A DNA stretch of 64,000 nucleotides from Deuterostichococcus epilithicus (taxonomy: Eukaryota > Chlorophyta > Trebouxiophyceae > Prasiolales > Stichococcaceae). Made by a program: the position numbers and the translations under genes. This document shows positions 1 to 12,200 of this stretch, in pieces (the first letter of the stretch is position 1; each line of letters starts with the position of its first letter). The notes beneath the pieces are model-generated. The model did not search any database and had not been told where the DNA came from. It saw only the letters and a list, made by a program, of their open reading frames with translations. The stretch covers positions 732,501 to 796,500 of the forward strand of contig JAVTLE010000005.1 in assembly GCA_033439295.1 (NCBI GenBank). The letters are read 5' to 3'.

Positions 1-42
1 CAGTTCAGGGTGTTATCCAAGGACCACCCTGCCATGCTGCAG

Positions 43-3000
43 AGCGCCTGGGCGGCGGCCAGGTGGAGTTCTGCCTCACGGTGACGCGGCCAAACTCGGA
101 GGAGGCCGGCGCCCCGGGCTACGCCACCGTGATTGCCGGCAGGTGAGCTGCAGAACGGACATGAAATGAACCACGCCAGACAATCAAAAGCCGTCGAGTC
201 TGTGAAGCACCTGCTCGCGTGCCCTGTGCAGACGCTGTCACGCAATCAGCCAGTTGGCTGGCCTGCAGCATGCACGACATGCGTGCATGCAGGTGTTTTG
301 TAAGGCGTTTTTGTACCACGGCCTCCAATCGAAGCCATGCGCCGTCAACTTCTGACATGTATCTACCTGATGCTGCATGCCCCGCAGCATGCACGACGAT
401 GCGCTGCTGGTGCACGAGCAGCTGGCGCTGCACAGCTTCCGCTCGCCGTACACCGCCACCTTCCGCGCCCGATCGCCCCCCAGTGCGCCGCTGCCACCCT
501 GCTGGTCGCCTATAATGCATGTAAGAATGTAAGAGCACATTTGTCAGGGTGTCTCTGACAGAAGTGCACCTTGCCGGTGACCTGGAGGAAATCTGAAGCA
601 GCGTCTCGCCGCATCTTACTCATGTCTGGTGTCGATTTTTGATGTCAATGCTGAGGAGTCGTGCACGAGAAGGGAGACATTTATCGCACTCTTCCTGAAC
701 CGTCTTACCCGCTGTCGATCTGCTGAGTCGGAGTGGGCAGTGCGGACTCGATTTCCCGCTTTCCTGCATGCAGGTGGCGCGCCGCTGGACATTGTGGCGT
801 GCCTCATCAACGACAAGTGGGTGGGCCTGGACGTGACCATGTCGCAGCAGGTCGCGCGCAATGCCACTCTTGGCGGCAGCCGGCCTGCCCTCTGCGCTGA
901 CGAGGTGCGCTGACAGTCATCGACTGTGCCCGCATGCACATCCGCGCGCCTGCACTTCATCAGGCCAGGGCGCATTTGAGGGCGGACATTGAAGAAGCAT
1001 CATGCCCGCTGTGCCTAATGAGGTATGTATTTCTTCTGCGATAGATGTTACAAGCATTCTCCCCAGCAAAGATGCAGACCCAAAGCATGGCATCAGGATG
1101 ATAGTTGCGACTGTTCCCTTGCCATCGAACATGACCCGAAAAACAGCATCGCAGCTGGGCCTGACAGTTCCCCTGGCTGACAGGAGGCCGAGGAGGCTGC
1201 GTTGGCTGTGTGCGTGCCGGCGGAGGCCGCCACAGCAGGTGCTGCGACGGCCGCTGTGCGCCAACCGCTTGGCGCCCAGGCGTCAGCAGCGACTGCATCT
1301 GCGGTCGAGACTGTTGCAGCGCCTGCTGCTTCTGCTGCAGACAGGCTTCCTCCTACGCATCATTCCAGCCGCCCTCCAGCGCAGCCTGCCCGGAAGGCCG
1401 CTGCCGATCGGCCCGGACCGGCGCCAATCGGCAGCGGTAGGGGTGGCCTGCAGGCAGACGCGGAGCAGGGCCCGCATCTGCAGCTGCCAGCTAGTGGACC
1501 GCGTATTCCAAACCAGCAGCAGCATGCCCTCGGTCGCCAGCAGCCGCACCCAGCCCAGGCTGCCACGGAGGCCGTCAGCGGGGCGGCGGCAGAAGCGACG
1601 CCACCGGACGCAGCGGCAGGCGTGCCAGCTGGCGGCCGGCCGGTGACCACTTCGCGCCCAGCGTCGCTGTTCAGCAGCCCACTCCTGTCGTCCGCCGCCG
1701 CCGCCTGGCAGCCGCCCGGAAGCCGCGGGGCCAAGCGTGCCGACGCCATGGCGCCGGCGTCTCCACCGCCCGCCAAGCGCATGCAGGCAAGCATGGCAGC
1801 CTGAGTTGAAGCATCTGCCACAAGAGCAGAAAGCACAGCTGTGCACATCATCATGTGCAGCAGCATTTGGTAATCAGGGTGGTCATGGTCTCATGGACAG
1901 GTCGGATGCCCCAGAAGGCTGCCATGCAATGTCAAGGTAGTTTGCTGCATGCAGGAGTGGAGCAGCTCCATCTTCAAGCGCCGATCCTTCGACGCGCCGG
2001 CCACGCCTGCTGAACCCGAGGCTGCACGGCCATCCCTGTGGGAGCGCTCGGCGCTGCCGCCGCCGCCGCAGCAGCAGCAGCAGCAGCAGCTGCTGCAGCC
2101 TGCGCCGGTGCAGCCTCGCCGGGAGCCGCAGCATCGAGGCCGCAGCAGCTTCCTGTCAACCCGGCAGCTGCAGCGCCCTGGCTCAACCCTGCTGCAGCAA
2201 TCCCAGCCCCAGCAGCAGGGGGCGAAGCACCGGTTTGAGGAAGAGTTGCGGCCGCTGCGGCAGCGGCAGGTGCAGCTGCAGAAGCAGGATGCGCCCGTGC
2301 AGCGGCAGGCGCTGCAGGCGCCGGCGACGCCCGCGCGGCAGCACCAGGGGCAGCCATCGGACATCTCGGGGCTGCGCCGCTTCACCTTCGACGCCAGCAG
2401 GGAGACTCGCTCGCCCCTAGGTAAATTATTGTTGCAGCCACGAGACGTGGAGACGCGCATGTCAGGGTTTGCCGCTTCTTGCAAGTCATATGCGGCAGCA
2501 GTGATATCATACAGCATGCACCTGGGCTCGAAGGGCACCTGCTCATGCAGCACGTGCCAGCATCCTAGCAAGTCAATGTGCCCGCTATGAACGCAGGCGT
2601 CGGCATCAAGTTTGCAGCCTCGCCTCGTCGAAGGCAGGATGGCAGCCCGGACGGCAGCAGCCCAACACACCGGCTGCAGCAGCGGCCACAGCAGCCGGCG
2701 TCGCGGCATCATGCTACCCCTGCTGGCAGGCCAGCGGCCCAGGTGCAGCTGCCGCCGCCGCGCGGCCAGGCTGTGAGCCAAGTCAGCGAGCTGGACCTGG
2801 TCCGCCAGAAGGCCGCCAAGCTCTCGGGTAGCGTTGCTCTCCCATAGTTACGACAAGTCATTTTCACACAGCTCGATGACAGCCTCATGTGCGGCTGCTG
2901 AAGGGCCTGTCGACCTGTACCCCATGCGCTTTGGATCTGCAATGCAAGCAGCAGATAGGCATGGCATGTTTTCCTTCACGCAATTGACGGTCGCCGCCTT

Positions 3001-4335
3001 GACGTGCCGCAAGCTTGGCATCCTCCTGTGCCGCACTAGCACGACTTCATACTTTGTAGTTTCTGCTTTACCCATCCGCTCCAGCCTCGACCTGGATGTC
3101 CTGCTGCAGGACTGCATGAGACTGCATCAGAAGCAGTGCTCCCACTGCGGGCACCCCACGGCCGCGCCATCGAACTCATGTCCGACCGGAGCCATGCGTC
3201 ACGCCCTCTGGCCACTCCAGTGAGTGCCGCCCCCAATGCTGTTCCCACTGAGAAGTATCCGGCTTTACGAAGCGTTCAGCGTTGCCTTCGCGGATATGCA
3301 GTCGCTCATCTAATGCGCAGCTTCAGCAGCAGCGGCAGCAGCGGCAGCAGCAAAAGGTTTGGCAGCGCGGCGGCGGCGGTTGCAGCAGCAATGCCGCACA
3401 ACACACTCGCAATTGGCGCCAGCACAATCGCGGGAAACTCATCCGTGCAGGTCCACAGCCAGAGGCCGCCACCGCCGCTGCAGGACCTGTCCAAGGCAGA
3501 GCTGCTGCCCAGCAGAGGCGCATCGGCTCAAGGGGAGTTTGGACCTTGGGAATCTGGGCCCGACGCAGCCCGCGGCAGCGACCAGACGCGCCTCCGCTCG
3601 GACTATGACAGCCTGGGCAGCAACGGCGGCTTTGGGATCGGCGGCAGTTTCTTCAGTGGCGGCGGCGGCCTTGGCCGGCAGTCCCTCATGCAGCCGGCGG
3701 CCGCGCATGCAGAAGATGAGGCCGAGGCACGTGCAACATTCGGCGGTCCTGCAGCCAGCAACGACGCAGCCAGGATTGTGCTGCGGCCCAGGGACGGCGG
3801 TGGCGGCAGCCGCGCGCAGCAGGGGCCGTTGGCAGCTCCGTGCGGCTTTGTGTCGGGTGGCGCAGCCGCCGTTGCCAAGGCGCTGCGTTCTGGCCGCCGC
3901 TCCAATGGCTACCTATTAGGGGAGGACCGGGCGGCTGCAGACAGCATGCCAGGGGATGACGAGCGGCTCACGAACGGGAAAGCACGCGGCAGCAGCGGCC
4001 GCTGCCAGGACGACAGTGCACCACGGCCCGGCGGCAGACTTTCCACGCGAGACGGGACGGAACTCGCCGGCGCGGGCCGGCCCAGCGGCAGCAGGCGGCT
4101 GCCGCTCGCAGACGCAAGCAACTGCATGAATACGCGCAGCGACTGCGGCATGGAGGAGCACATGTGGGAGCAGCAGGCGGAGAGCCCAGACCCCGACGAG
4201 CTGCCAGAGGCGCCGGCGGCGGCAATTGTGGCGGCGGGTAATGCGGCGGCGGCGGCGGCGGCGGCTGGCGCAGAGGCGAGCTCGGGAGTGGACGAGATGG
4301 TGCAACGATGCGAGTCGGTCTTCTCGTTCTTGTGA
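43..4335 (+). CDS. Unidentified Gln/Ala/Gly-rich protein, 5' partial
   Basis: I do not recognise the family. Exons with matching phases are 43-142, 388-482, 774-904, 1184-1786, 1955-2420, 2597-2827 and 3137-4335. The first visible exon starts in mid-codon after an acceptor, so the 5' end lies outside the window. About 941 residues are visible. The first ~110 look globular (GYATVIAG, LHSFRSPYTATF, LINDKWVGLDV). The remainder is low complexity: Ala/Pro/Gln stretches including a run of seven Gln, basic patches (PPPAKR, FKRRSF), Gly-rich blocks and an Ala run near the C-terminus, ending ESVFSFL. The intron after 1786 appears to be GC-AG (CAG|GCAAGC). Composition and basic patches suggest a disordered nuclear protein, which is inference only. 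The acceptor of the last exon is the least certain junction. Confidence 0.6.
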
Positions 4336-4713
4336 AGCTGGCGGGCGTGGCACTGCTGCGCCGTCGGGGTCTTGGCAGCGAGGCTTCAGTGTCCTGGGCA
4401 GTGTTTGGCAGCGGCGACATCACCAGCTAGACATGCCTATTCATAATGTGACAATGCCAAGTGAAGTTCCAACACCGAGTCTCCATACATCGACCTGGTT
4501 TCAAGCAAACTTATGAGAATGGTCGTACATCGTACAAGACTCTACCTTCTGCTAGTCTGAAGGCCATCACTCGAATGCGAAGGGTCATGCAAGGAAAACC
4601 GCCTCCCACAACTGGTGTGCAGTGTCTAACAAAGCTGATCCTCCCCCTTGCCCTCCCCCGCCTCGTGCATAAGTACTCCGACAGGTCGTCTCTCGGTCAT
4701 TCAGCTCCATGCC
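4336..4713. other. Convergent intergenic region
   Basis: This 378-nt stretch lies between the stop codons of two converging genes. It should hold both 3' UTRs. I see no coding potential and no clear polyadenylation signal. Confidence 0.6.
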
Positions 4714-7700
4714 TCACGGCGCATCATAGTATCGCGTCCCAGGAAGAGGTAGCGGATAATTCTCCGGCAACTGCACGTCGCAGCTCTCCTGCTCTTCTGC
4801 CGTCATGCGCCACGGTGCGTGGATGTGCTCTGCTGGCACCGCGGCTAGCTCCGGCACCCACTTCCGGATGTACTCCCCGCCGGCGTCATAGTCTTTGCTC
4901 TGCGCGGCATTAAAGTGCAGTCGCATGCATTGCAACACTGCAATGCGCGGTTTTTGTCCAGCAGTGCATCACGTCTTCAAAAACACCAGCGAGCTGTGGT
5001 AGAGGCCCAACAGTCCAGCTTTCCAAATGGAAGATGTGCAGCAGGCCCACCCACTGAAGCGCCCCAAAACGAAATGCATCATTACCATGGTCAATGGACA
5101 AAGGTGAGCTGGGTGCACCTGCTTCAGCAGGTTGAAGCGGTTGGTGCGGCCCGGCGCCAGCCCCGCGGCGGCGACCCAGTTGCCCCAGTTGGAGCACACG
5201 TCGTAGTCCAGCAGTCGCGACTCGAACCAGTCAGCGCCCTGCCGCCAGTCCTCCTCCAAGTCCAGCGCCAGGTAGCTGGCCACATTCTGCCGCCCCCGGT
5301 TGGACATCCAGCCTGCACGACAGCGATGTGGGCCCAGGCAGGGTTGGGAACAGCCTGCTCCAGCCTTAGTGCAGGCTGATGTCCGCCAGCCAGGGCCAGG
5401 TAGGATAACTACTGTATGCTGCTGAACATAGCGCGGCGGAGCAGATGGTCACGAAAGCAAAGCCCACGCCTTCAGCGGTCACGAACTTGAGAGTGCGGCT
5501 GCTCCAGGCTCCCCTACGGCGCTGCCTGCTGCACTGAGAGCCAACCCACTCTCTCGTAACTCAGACAGAACACGACGCCGCGCACCTGTGTGCTTCAGCT
5601 CCCGCATGTGCGCATCCACACAGGGGATGCCAGTCGTGCCATCCTTCCAGCGCTGCAGCGCGTCCGCATTGCCGCGCCAATCGCTGCGGTCGCCGGTGAC
5701 GCCACCCTCGTGGAACACGCGGCTGCCATGCTTCAGGCAGAAGAACCTGCGCGTGGCGTAGAGAGCACGATTCACACCACAGCGGCTTCAAAGCTGCAGT
5801 CTGAGTCTGGTTCGTGATGGCCTAGTGCACCTATCAGGCAGACGTAGGACTGTCCCAAAGTCTAGTTGGCCCAGGTTGATGCATCATGCTGCCTCCCGCA
5901 CTGCGGCCGACAGATGAGGCGCCTCTCTGCGAAGCAACCTGGCATCAGAGCTCCACCTGAAGTAGTCCCGAACCAGCAAGTGGAAGGTGAGGAAGTAGGT
6001 GCTCTTGCTGGCGCCGCGCGCCGCCTCGAAGCGCGCCACCTCAGAGTGCACCCGCCGCGGGGACAGGCAGCCAAGCGCCAGCCAGGGTGACAGCTTGGTC
6101 GAGTCGTCCGCCGCCAGCAAGCCTGCCGCCATTGCGATGCCGTGAGTCACAGGGATCGCACTCCAGCAGAGGTACTTGACACCATGACAACGGTGACCGG
6201 GAGGTCCGTCCGGCGCTGAAACGCTTGTACGCGGCGACCACTTTGCCGGCTGGCATGCCAGCGCTGGCTTGGAGGGAAGACGCAGAGGCCACGGCGACGA
6301 AGCTGCACTGTTCAGCCCCGCCTCTCTGGCGTCACACCGTTGCGGGTGTCGAGGTATGTAGCAACAGCGCCGGTCTCCCAAAGGTAGTGCCGTAGCCGCT
6401 CGAGGCCCGCCGCCTCTCCGCCCTCGAAGCGCATGAGCGCCTACAGTTGCAGTTTGATTGCCTGTTGTTCTTCGGATCTGGCTCGGAACAAGGCTAATCA
6501 AACTCAAGTATGGTCAAATGCATGACAAACGGACGAGACAGTGTGCTCGCTTTGGGGCGATCAATCAAGCAGCTGGCATGGCAACTGCTGGTACCAGCGG
6601 GGCAGCGTTTTGCCACTCTGCAGAAGCCATACAACATCGAAATTGACTGACAAAGAACATGGCGAGCTCAGGCCGCTCACTGCAGGGTGGTCTTCGAAGT
6701 CCCCCAGCGGCTGCTCGTCTGTCTGCTGCGCCAGCTCTGACAAGTCCTGCAGGCTGCGCGGCTCGAAGGCGGACGGCAGGCGGGGCAGCCCACCGGCGGG
6801 CAGCGGCAGCTGCCCCTGCTCCAGCGCCGGCAGCTGCGGCCGCACCCGCCAGTGCTCTGGCTCCTCCACCTGCGCAAACCAACCGTAGAACCCCGAACCT
6901 CGGACAATCCAGCCGAGGGTGAGAGGGCATAAAAGAGGCCTCTTGGGCATGGTACAGCAACAAGCAACATCGTTAGAGGCGCTTGACCAGAGATTAGGCA
7001 TCAGTTCACCGCCGTCCACCTTGAGGCGGAACTTGGTGAAGACGTCTGGCATGTCCTCGCAGCGCGGCCCGAAGGGCAGGTCGTCGATGTGCAGCAGGCT
7101 GGGGCCCCCCAGCGCCTCCAGGCAGCCCCTGCCCCCCGCCTCGAGCACCGCCTGCAGCCCAGGTGCATGCCGTGTGCCACCCTCCAGCAGCGCCCTCGGC
7201 AGCCCGGCTTCACGACTTCACATCGCAGGCAGCCAATGTGGCGCTGGATGGCCAGGACCTGCCTTTGCAAGACTGGCTGCTACAATGCGAGTGTGTTACG
7301 GTCAGGGCGCGCGCGAACTCTGCCTGACGGGTTTCGCTCGCTCAGGAGGCACCTCGTCTGCAGCCAGAGGCATGCCAGCATGTCGATGTGCCGCACACCT
7401 GCACTGCTGCATCAGATTTCATTTCCTCGCTGGTCACCTCCGGCTGCACGAACACGGTGATGCCGCCCCCAGTCGCGTCGAGCAGCTCTGTGAACAATCA
7501 CGGGACTTGTAATGACACTTCACAAAGGTACAGCCTGCGAGACATGCATCTGATAAGCACAGCCTTACAGCCGATCAGCCCGACACCTGCTGACTGCATG
7601 TGATCGTTGAAGCCTGCCGACGAGTCACTGCACTCACGGTGGCTGCAGCCATGCGCACCTGAAACCGCCTGGTGCGGCGCACTGTTGGTCGTCAGCAGAT

Positions 7701-8178
7701 CACTCCCGATGCCCTGTAGCGAGGTCCGCAGCGCCGCCACCGACTCCAGCAGGAAGCGCGCCCTGAAGGGCCCCGTCTTCGGGCTGCTCCATGGCGTGCG
7801 TTCAAACAGCCGCGGCTCAAAGCAGAACAGCGGCACCACCTGCTTGACAAATGTCGCCCGGTCAGGTGTGGTGTCCTGATGGTCTCACGAACTATATGAG
7901 TGTCTTCGTGAAACAGAGCTGCATTTCATGATCAACAGTCACAAGACGTGGCTGGCAGAGCAAGGTCAGTGGCCTTGAACTGCAGGTCACGCGCAAGGCA
8001 GCTGTCTCTAAGTCCACGCAGCTCTCACCTGAAGATTGGGGCCTGCCGCCGCCCGCTGCACCGCTTCGTGCACGATGGTGTTGTCGTGCAGCCGAAGATC
8101 GTTGCGCAGCAACAGGACGATCGTTCGAGTCTCCTGCTGGCTACCGCTGCCGCTGCCGCTGCCCACCGACTCCGCCAT
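4714..8178 (-). CDS. CRY-DASH: DASH-type cryptochrome/photolyase
   Basis: Blue-light FAD flavoprotein of the photolyase/cryptochrome family; DASH members repair cyclobutane dimers in single-stranded or looped DNA and may signal. Ten exons, in transcript order: 8178-8029, 7839-7659, 7487-7399, 7151-7020, 6869-6681, 6440-6338, 6122-5957, 5746-5586, 5312-5119, 4899-4714. They join to 516 codons plus stop. The N-terminal photolyase domain opens with [13 protein letters not shown]. The FAD-binding half carries [20 protein letters not shown] and the DASH hallmark MSNRGRQN (about residue 393), followed by [11 protein letters not shown] (about 425-435). The C-terminus has [12 protein letters not shown] chose the ATG at 8178; four upstream in-frame codons begin with GTG. 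No obvious organelle transit peptide is seen, unlike plant CRY3. Diverges from the GPHR gene. Confidence 0.95.
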
Positions 8179-9243
8179 CTGGCTGGCCACAACAGTGCTG
8201 CAGCAGACACGCCGCCCGCCTCGTGCCTACATGTGCAGCTACGATTTGTACGTGGATGACGCAACGAACGTCCCATCCTCACGAGTACGTTTGCATGCGG
8301 CAACTTCCGCAATTATGACACTGGGCGAGGTGTTGGCAGTGAGACTGACCGCATAGCCGATGGCGACGCTCGACCTCAAGACATGAATTCGGGTGACAAG
8401 CAAGCTGCTAGGAGCATGCAAGCGGCAGACGGTCGCCAGGTCGACTCAGTGCAGCGTCGAGACTTGGCGTTGGGTTTCACATAAAGCAAGACGCTGTCTA
8501 CCACATAAAGCAAGACGCTGTCTACTCAGACCTGAGGTTTCAATTCGATGTCGAGTGGTGCGCAATCTCAAGTCTGAATGCGCTCCGCGCTGTGCACCTG
8601 GCTCTGACGCTGCTTCCGGAGATCCTCACGTGACCTACACAGGTCCCAACTTGTAGCCACAGTCCACCATTTCTGATGCAATTTGCATGGGACTATTGTA
8701 TACATCTGCAAGCTCAAGATCACGCTCGTCTACTTGCGCACACGTTGCCTGTGACGATCAGAAACGGGAGACAGGTTGCACATCAACACTCTCGGTGTGC
8801 AAGAAGCAAGCTTCACAACATTCAGGTTGTGTGAGCAGTCCCTGCAAGCATCTGCCACAGTTATCAAGGCTAAAACGCACTTGTCAAAGACACAGGCCCA
8901 GGCCCAAGCCACGGTCAGGTGGCCAATGCCAGCGTGGCCAACACTCTCTTCTCGGTGGTGAGCACACCAGAGACACCGCGACAGAGATTACTCTGCGCTA
9001 CGACGCCGGGAAATTCAGTGCGCGACGGGCGTCTTGGTGGTTGTGAAGGGCAACAACGACAGCGCAGCGAGACTCGCGGGTCGGGCGCAACGGCAGGACG
9101 CAAGCCTCGTCGCCGCCGCGGCGGCAACGGCAGAGGCAGTACAGCAGCCCACTATGATGCCGCCCGCCGAGGTCTAAGTGGTGCCGTCCGCACCATGCGC
9201 CGCACCAGCGGCTGAAGTCTTTGACACGCGTGCTCAGCGACCA
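8179..9243. promoter_or_regulatory. Divergent promoter region, CRY-DASH / GPHR
   Basis: About 1.07 kb separates the start codons of CRY-DASH (-) and GPHR (+), so both promoters and 5' UTRs must lie here. It contains a perfect palindromic CACGTG (G-box core) at 8627-8632 and a perfect 24-nt direct repeat at 8478-8525. No convincing coding sequence was found. Any regulatory role is inferred from position only. Confidence 0.5.
8478..8525. repeat. Perfect 24-nt tandem repeat, two copies
   Basis: The 24-nt unit beginning CACATAAAGCAAG occurs twice without mismatch at 8478-8501 and 8502-8525, in the CRY-DASH/GPHR divergent promoter. It may be a recent duplication or a duplicated protein-binding site. 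Confidence 0.9.
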
Positions 9244-12200
9244 ATGACGCTGGCAGAGGCAGCGGTGGTGCTGGGCTCGCTGCTGGGCCTGGGCGTCGCT
9301 GGCTGGCTGTTCCTGGACCACAGCCTGTACCGGGACCATGAGGACAAGGATCCCATTGTCCAGGTGAGGAGCCCTTGCTGATGGTATGACCTGCTACAAA
9401 GTGCATGGGTCGCTTTGCGGAGGCGAGGTCGGCAAAGGGGCCTTCGAACAGCAGGTACTGTTTATAGGGCTCACGACACCAACTGTTCTGCTGCAGGGGC
9501 TATTTGCGTCAGTGTTCGCGCTGTCGGTCAACCTGCTGCAGCTCATCTTGTTCGAGATCCTGGATGTCCTGTCCGTCAGGTGCGCCCCACCTGCGTACAC
9601 CTCGAGCGCATTCCTCATGCTTGATCGCAACCTGACTCCACAGCTGTATCGTGGCGCTGAATTGTGAGAGGCACACGTGGGCCCGGCACCGCCTGATGCT
9701 GGCGACCTGGGCTGTACAGGGCGCGGTGGCTCAACTGGCGGGCGAATGTGCTGGTGATGCTGGTGCTGCTGCTGGTGGCGCTGCCGTACTACCACTGCTA
9801 CCGCACCCTCGCCAGCACACGTGAGTCTGAGTGTCAAGCTACAGTCTTCGTCCATTTGTAGAGCTCAGTGGCGTCAGCATTTGAGCTGTTACCCAAAGCT
9901 GACTCTGTGCCTGCATCAAGTTGTGCATAGAGGGCAGTAGGCACTGGAAGTTTGCGGCACCCATCCGGATAGGAGGTGCACACCACCTTTCAGGGAAGAT
10001 TCAGCACATGCGGGCGGCGGCGGGCGCGGCGCTGTTTCTGGGCGCGTTCATGTATGGCTTCTGGCGCATCGGCATCTACTGGCCGGGCGTCCCGCCGCCC
10101 GACCACGGCTTCTTCCGCCTCAAACAGGTGCGTGCAGGCTGCTTGCTAGTTTCAGAGGCGTCTGCCAAATTGCCGCTGCTGCATGAATTGGCTGGCCGTG
10201 GTCCTGACAGCCATTCGCCTGTCATAACCGAGCCACAATCAAGGCTCTCCAAGTGCGACCTCCTCTGCACATTCGCGAACTTCAGGCAAGCTTCCCCTGC
10301 CGCTGCCTGCCCATTCACCCGTTTCGCACCTGTTAATGCACGAACGGGCGATCAGCATGGTAGGCGTGATATGGGCGTGACGCTGATTCCCTTTGACTGC
10401 AAGCTAGTCCCCTGCCGCCGCTTACACTCTGCGGACCCTTGCCCCGTGCGCTGCAGGCAATCAGCAGGGTGGGCGTGATGGGCGTGACGCTAATCGCGGT
10501 GCTGTCCGGCTACGGCGCCGTCAACATGCCGTACTCCTACATCTCCCTGTTCATCCGGCCGGTGGACAAGGCAGAGATTGCCGCCATGGAGGCGCAACTG
10601 CTGCAGGTGGGACGACTGAGCCTGCGGCTCGGCTGGTCACTGTGTGTTTGCTTGTGCAAAGGCAATCAGAGTACGAGAGGATGCTGTGCTGGTTGGGTTT
10701 TAAAAAGGTGATGGACCGAGAGAGGCCACCACATTCTGGAGATGCCGAGCTCGATCACGTGTTTTCATCCTTCCAAAACCACCGCCGTCCAAGCGAGCTA
10801 AAGCTGGAAGCGTGCCGACCCCCTCCGCCCGCCGCCGGCAGGTGATGGAGACGGCGGTGTCCCGCAAGAAGCGCATGATCCTGGCGGCGAGGGAGCTGGA
10901 GGCGCAGCGCGCCGGCGGCCCCGCCTCCAGCCGCGGCTTCCTGCGGACGCTGGTGTCCTCCGTGACGCGGCCGGCGCGGCGCTCGCCCGCCGACACCATC
11001 GCCGCCCTGCGCAGCGAGGTGCGGTTTCCACGCCTCGGTGCAGGCCGCCTGGATGTCCCATGTGCGCGGAAGGGCAGCAGTCAAAACCCTGCCATCACGT
11101 GCAGAAGCTGAGATGCCGGCAGGGAGCAGGGGCTGCGCGCCTGCTGCCTGCGCTCTGTGCAAATGCCACAGGCACATGCGCAGATGGGAAGAGTCGGCCA
11201 AGGTCTCGATCGCATCCACTGTCCGTCAGAGGGTAGTGGTTGAAGAGCTGCTGGCTCTCCCTGTCCCGACGCAGAATCATGTTGTGGCAGAACAAGGATC
11301 ATTCAGAAGCGTGTCTTTCAAGAGTTGAATCGCCTTGACCCTGGGCTGCGTCAAAGCAGCGTGGCCAGGCACTGACTCAGTCCGATGCACAGGCACCGCC
11401 GGTGGAGGCGCTTGCGCGCGCACGCTGTGCGTGTCGTTTTCCGCTCGTCGGACCTGCTTCTGATGACAGAAATGTATGGCTGAGTGGATGAGCAGGTGAC
11501 GTCGTTGGAGGCGCTCAGGGCGGACGCTGTTCGTAGAGGTGCTGATATGGTTGCGCGCAAAAATCAAGTTGTCCTTTTGCGAAACTACACAAGACCTCCC
11601 TCTCCCACACAGGTGACGTCATTAGAAGCGCTGGGGCGGGCGCTGTTCCTGGAGGTGCTGGAGCTGCGCAAGGAGCGGGAGCGGGCACTAGAGTCCCGCA
11701 CTCTGACAGGCCATGCCAAGAACCTCATGGGCTACCTGCTGTCCGCCTACTGCCTCTACAAGTGCGCGCCTGCGCCTGCCGCGGCATGTGGGCCGGCTCT
11801 CAAGGGCTCTGCATGTGCAAGGCTTTGGGGACGTGCAGCGGCGGCGCGATTCTCGATGCCCTCCCCACGCCATGCCCTGTCCAAGTGCAAATCGCCTGCA
11901 CCATGCCAGGTCGACAGTCTGGGTCACAAGGCCGGTTGCCTCAATCTGCTTGCAGGATGTACGCATGCGTGCGGGCGCTCATCTTCGGGGAGGACTTCAC
12001 GTCGGACCCGGTGAGCAAGGCGCTGGGGATGGCGCTGCGCTACTTCTCTGGCGGCGCCATCGCGCTCAACGTCCCCCTGCTGTCCCAGGTGCACCTCCGC
12101 GTTCCATCTTCATCTTGACACAGCATACCTAGAGGTTCGCTCTTTCGAATGAATATGAGTAAGCTTTTGAGCCTCTGGGGTGGGCCTGGAGGGAGAGGGG

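Noticed and set aside
1283-1866. Overlapping minus-strand frames of 168-187 codons
   Set aside because: They are antisense shadows of exon 4 of the first gene, with Trp/Arg/Cys-rich implausible composition.
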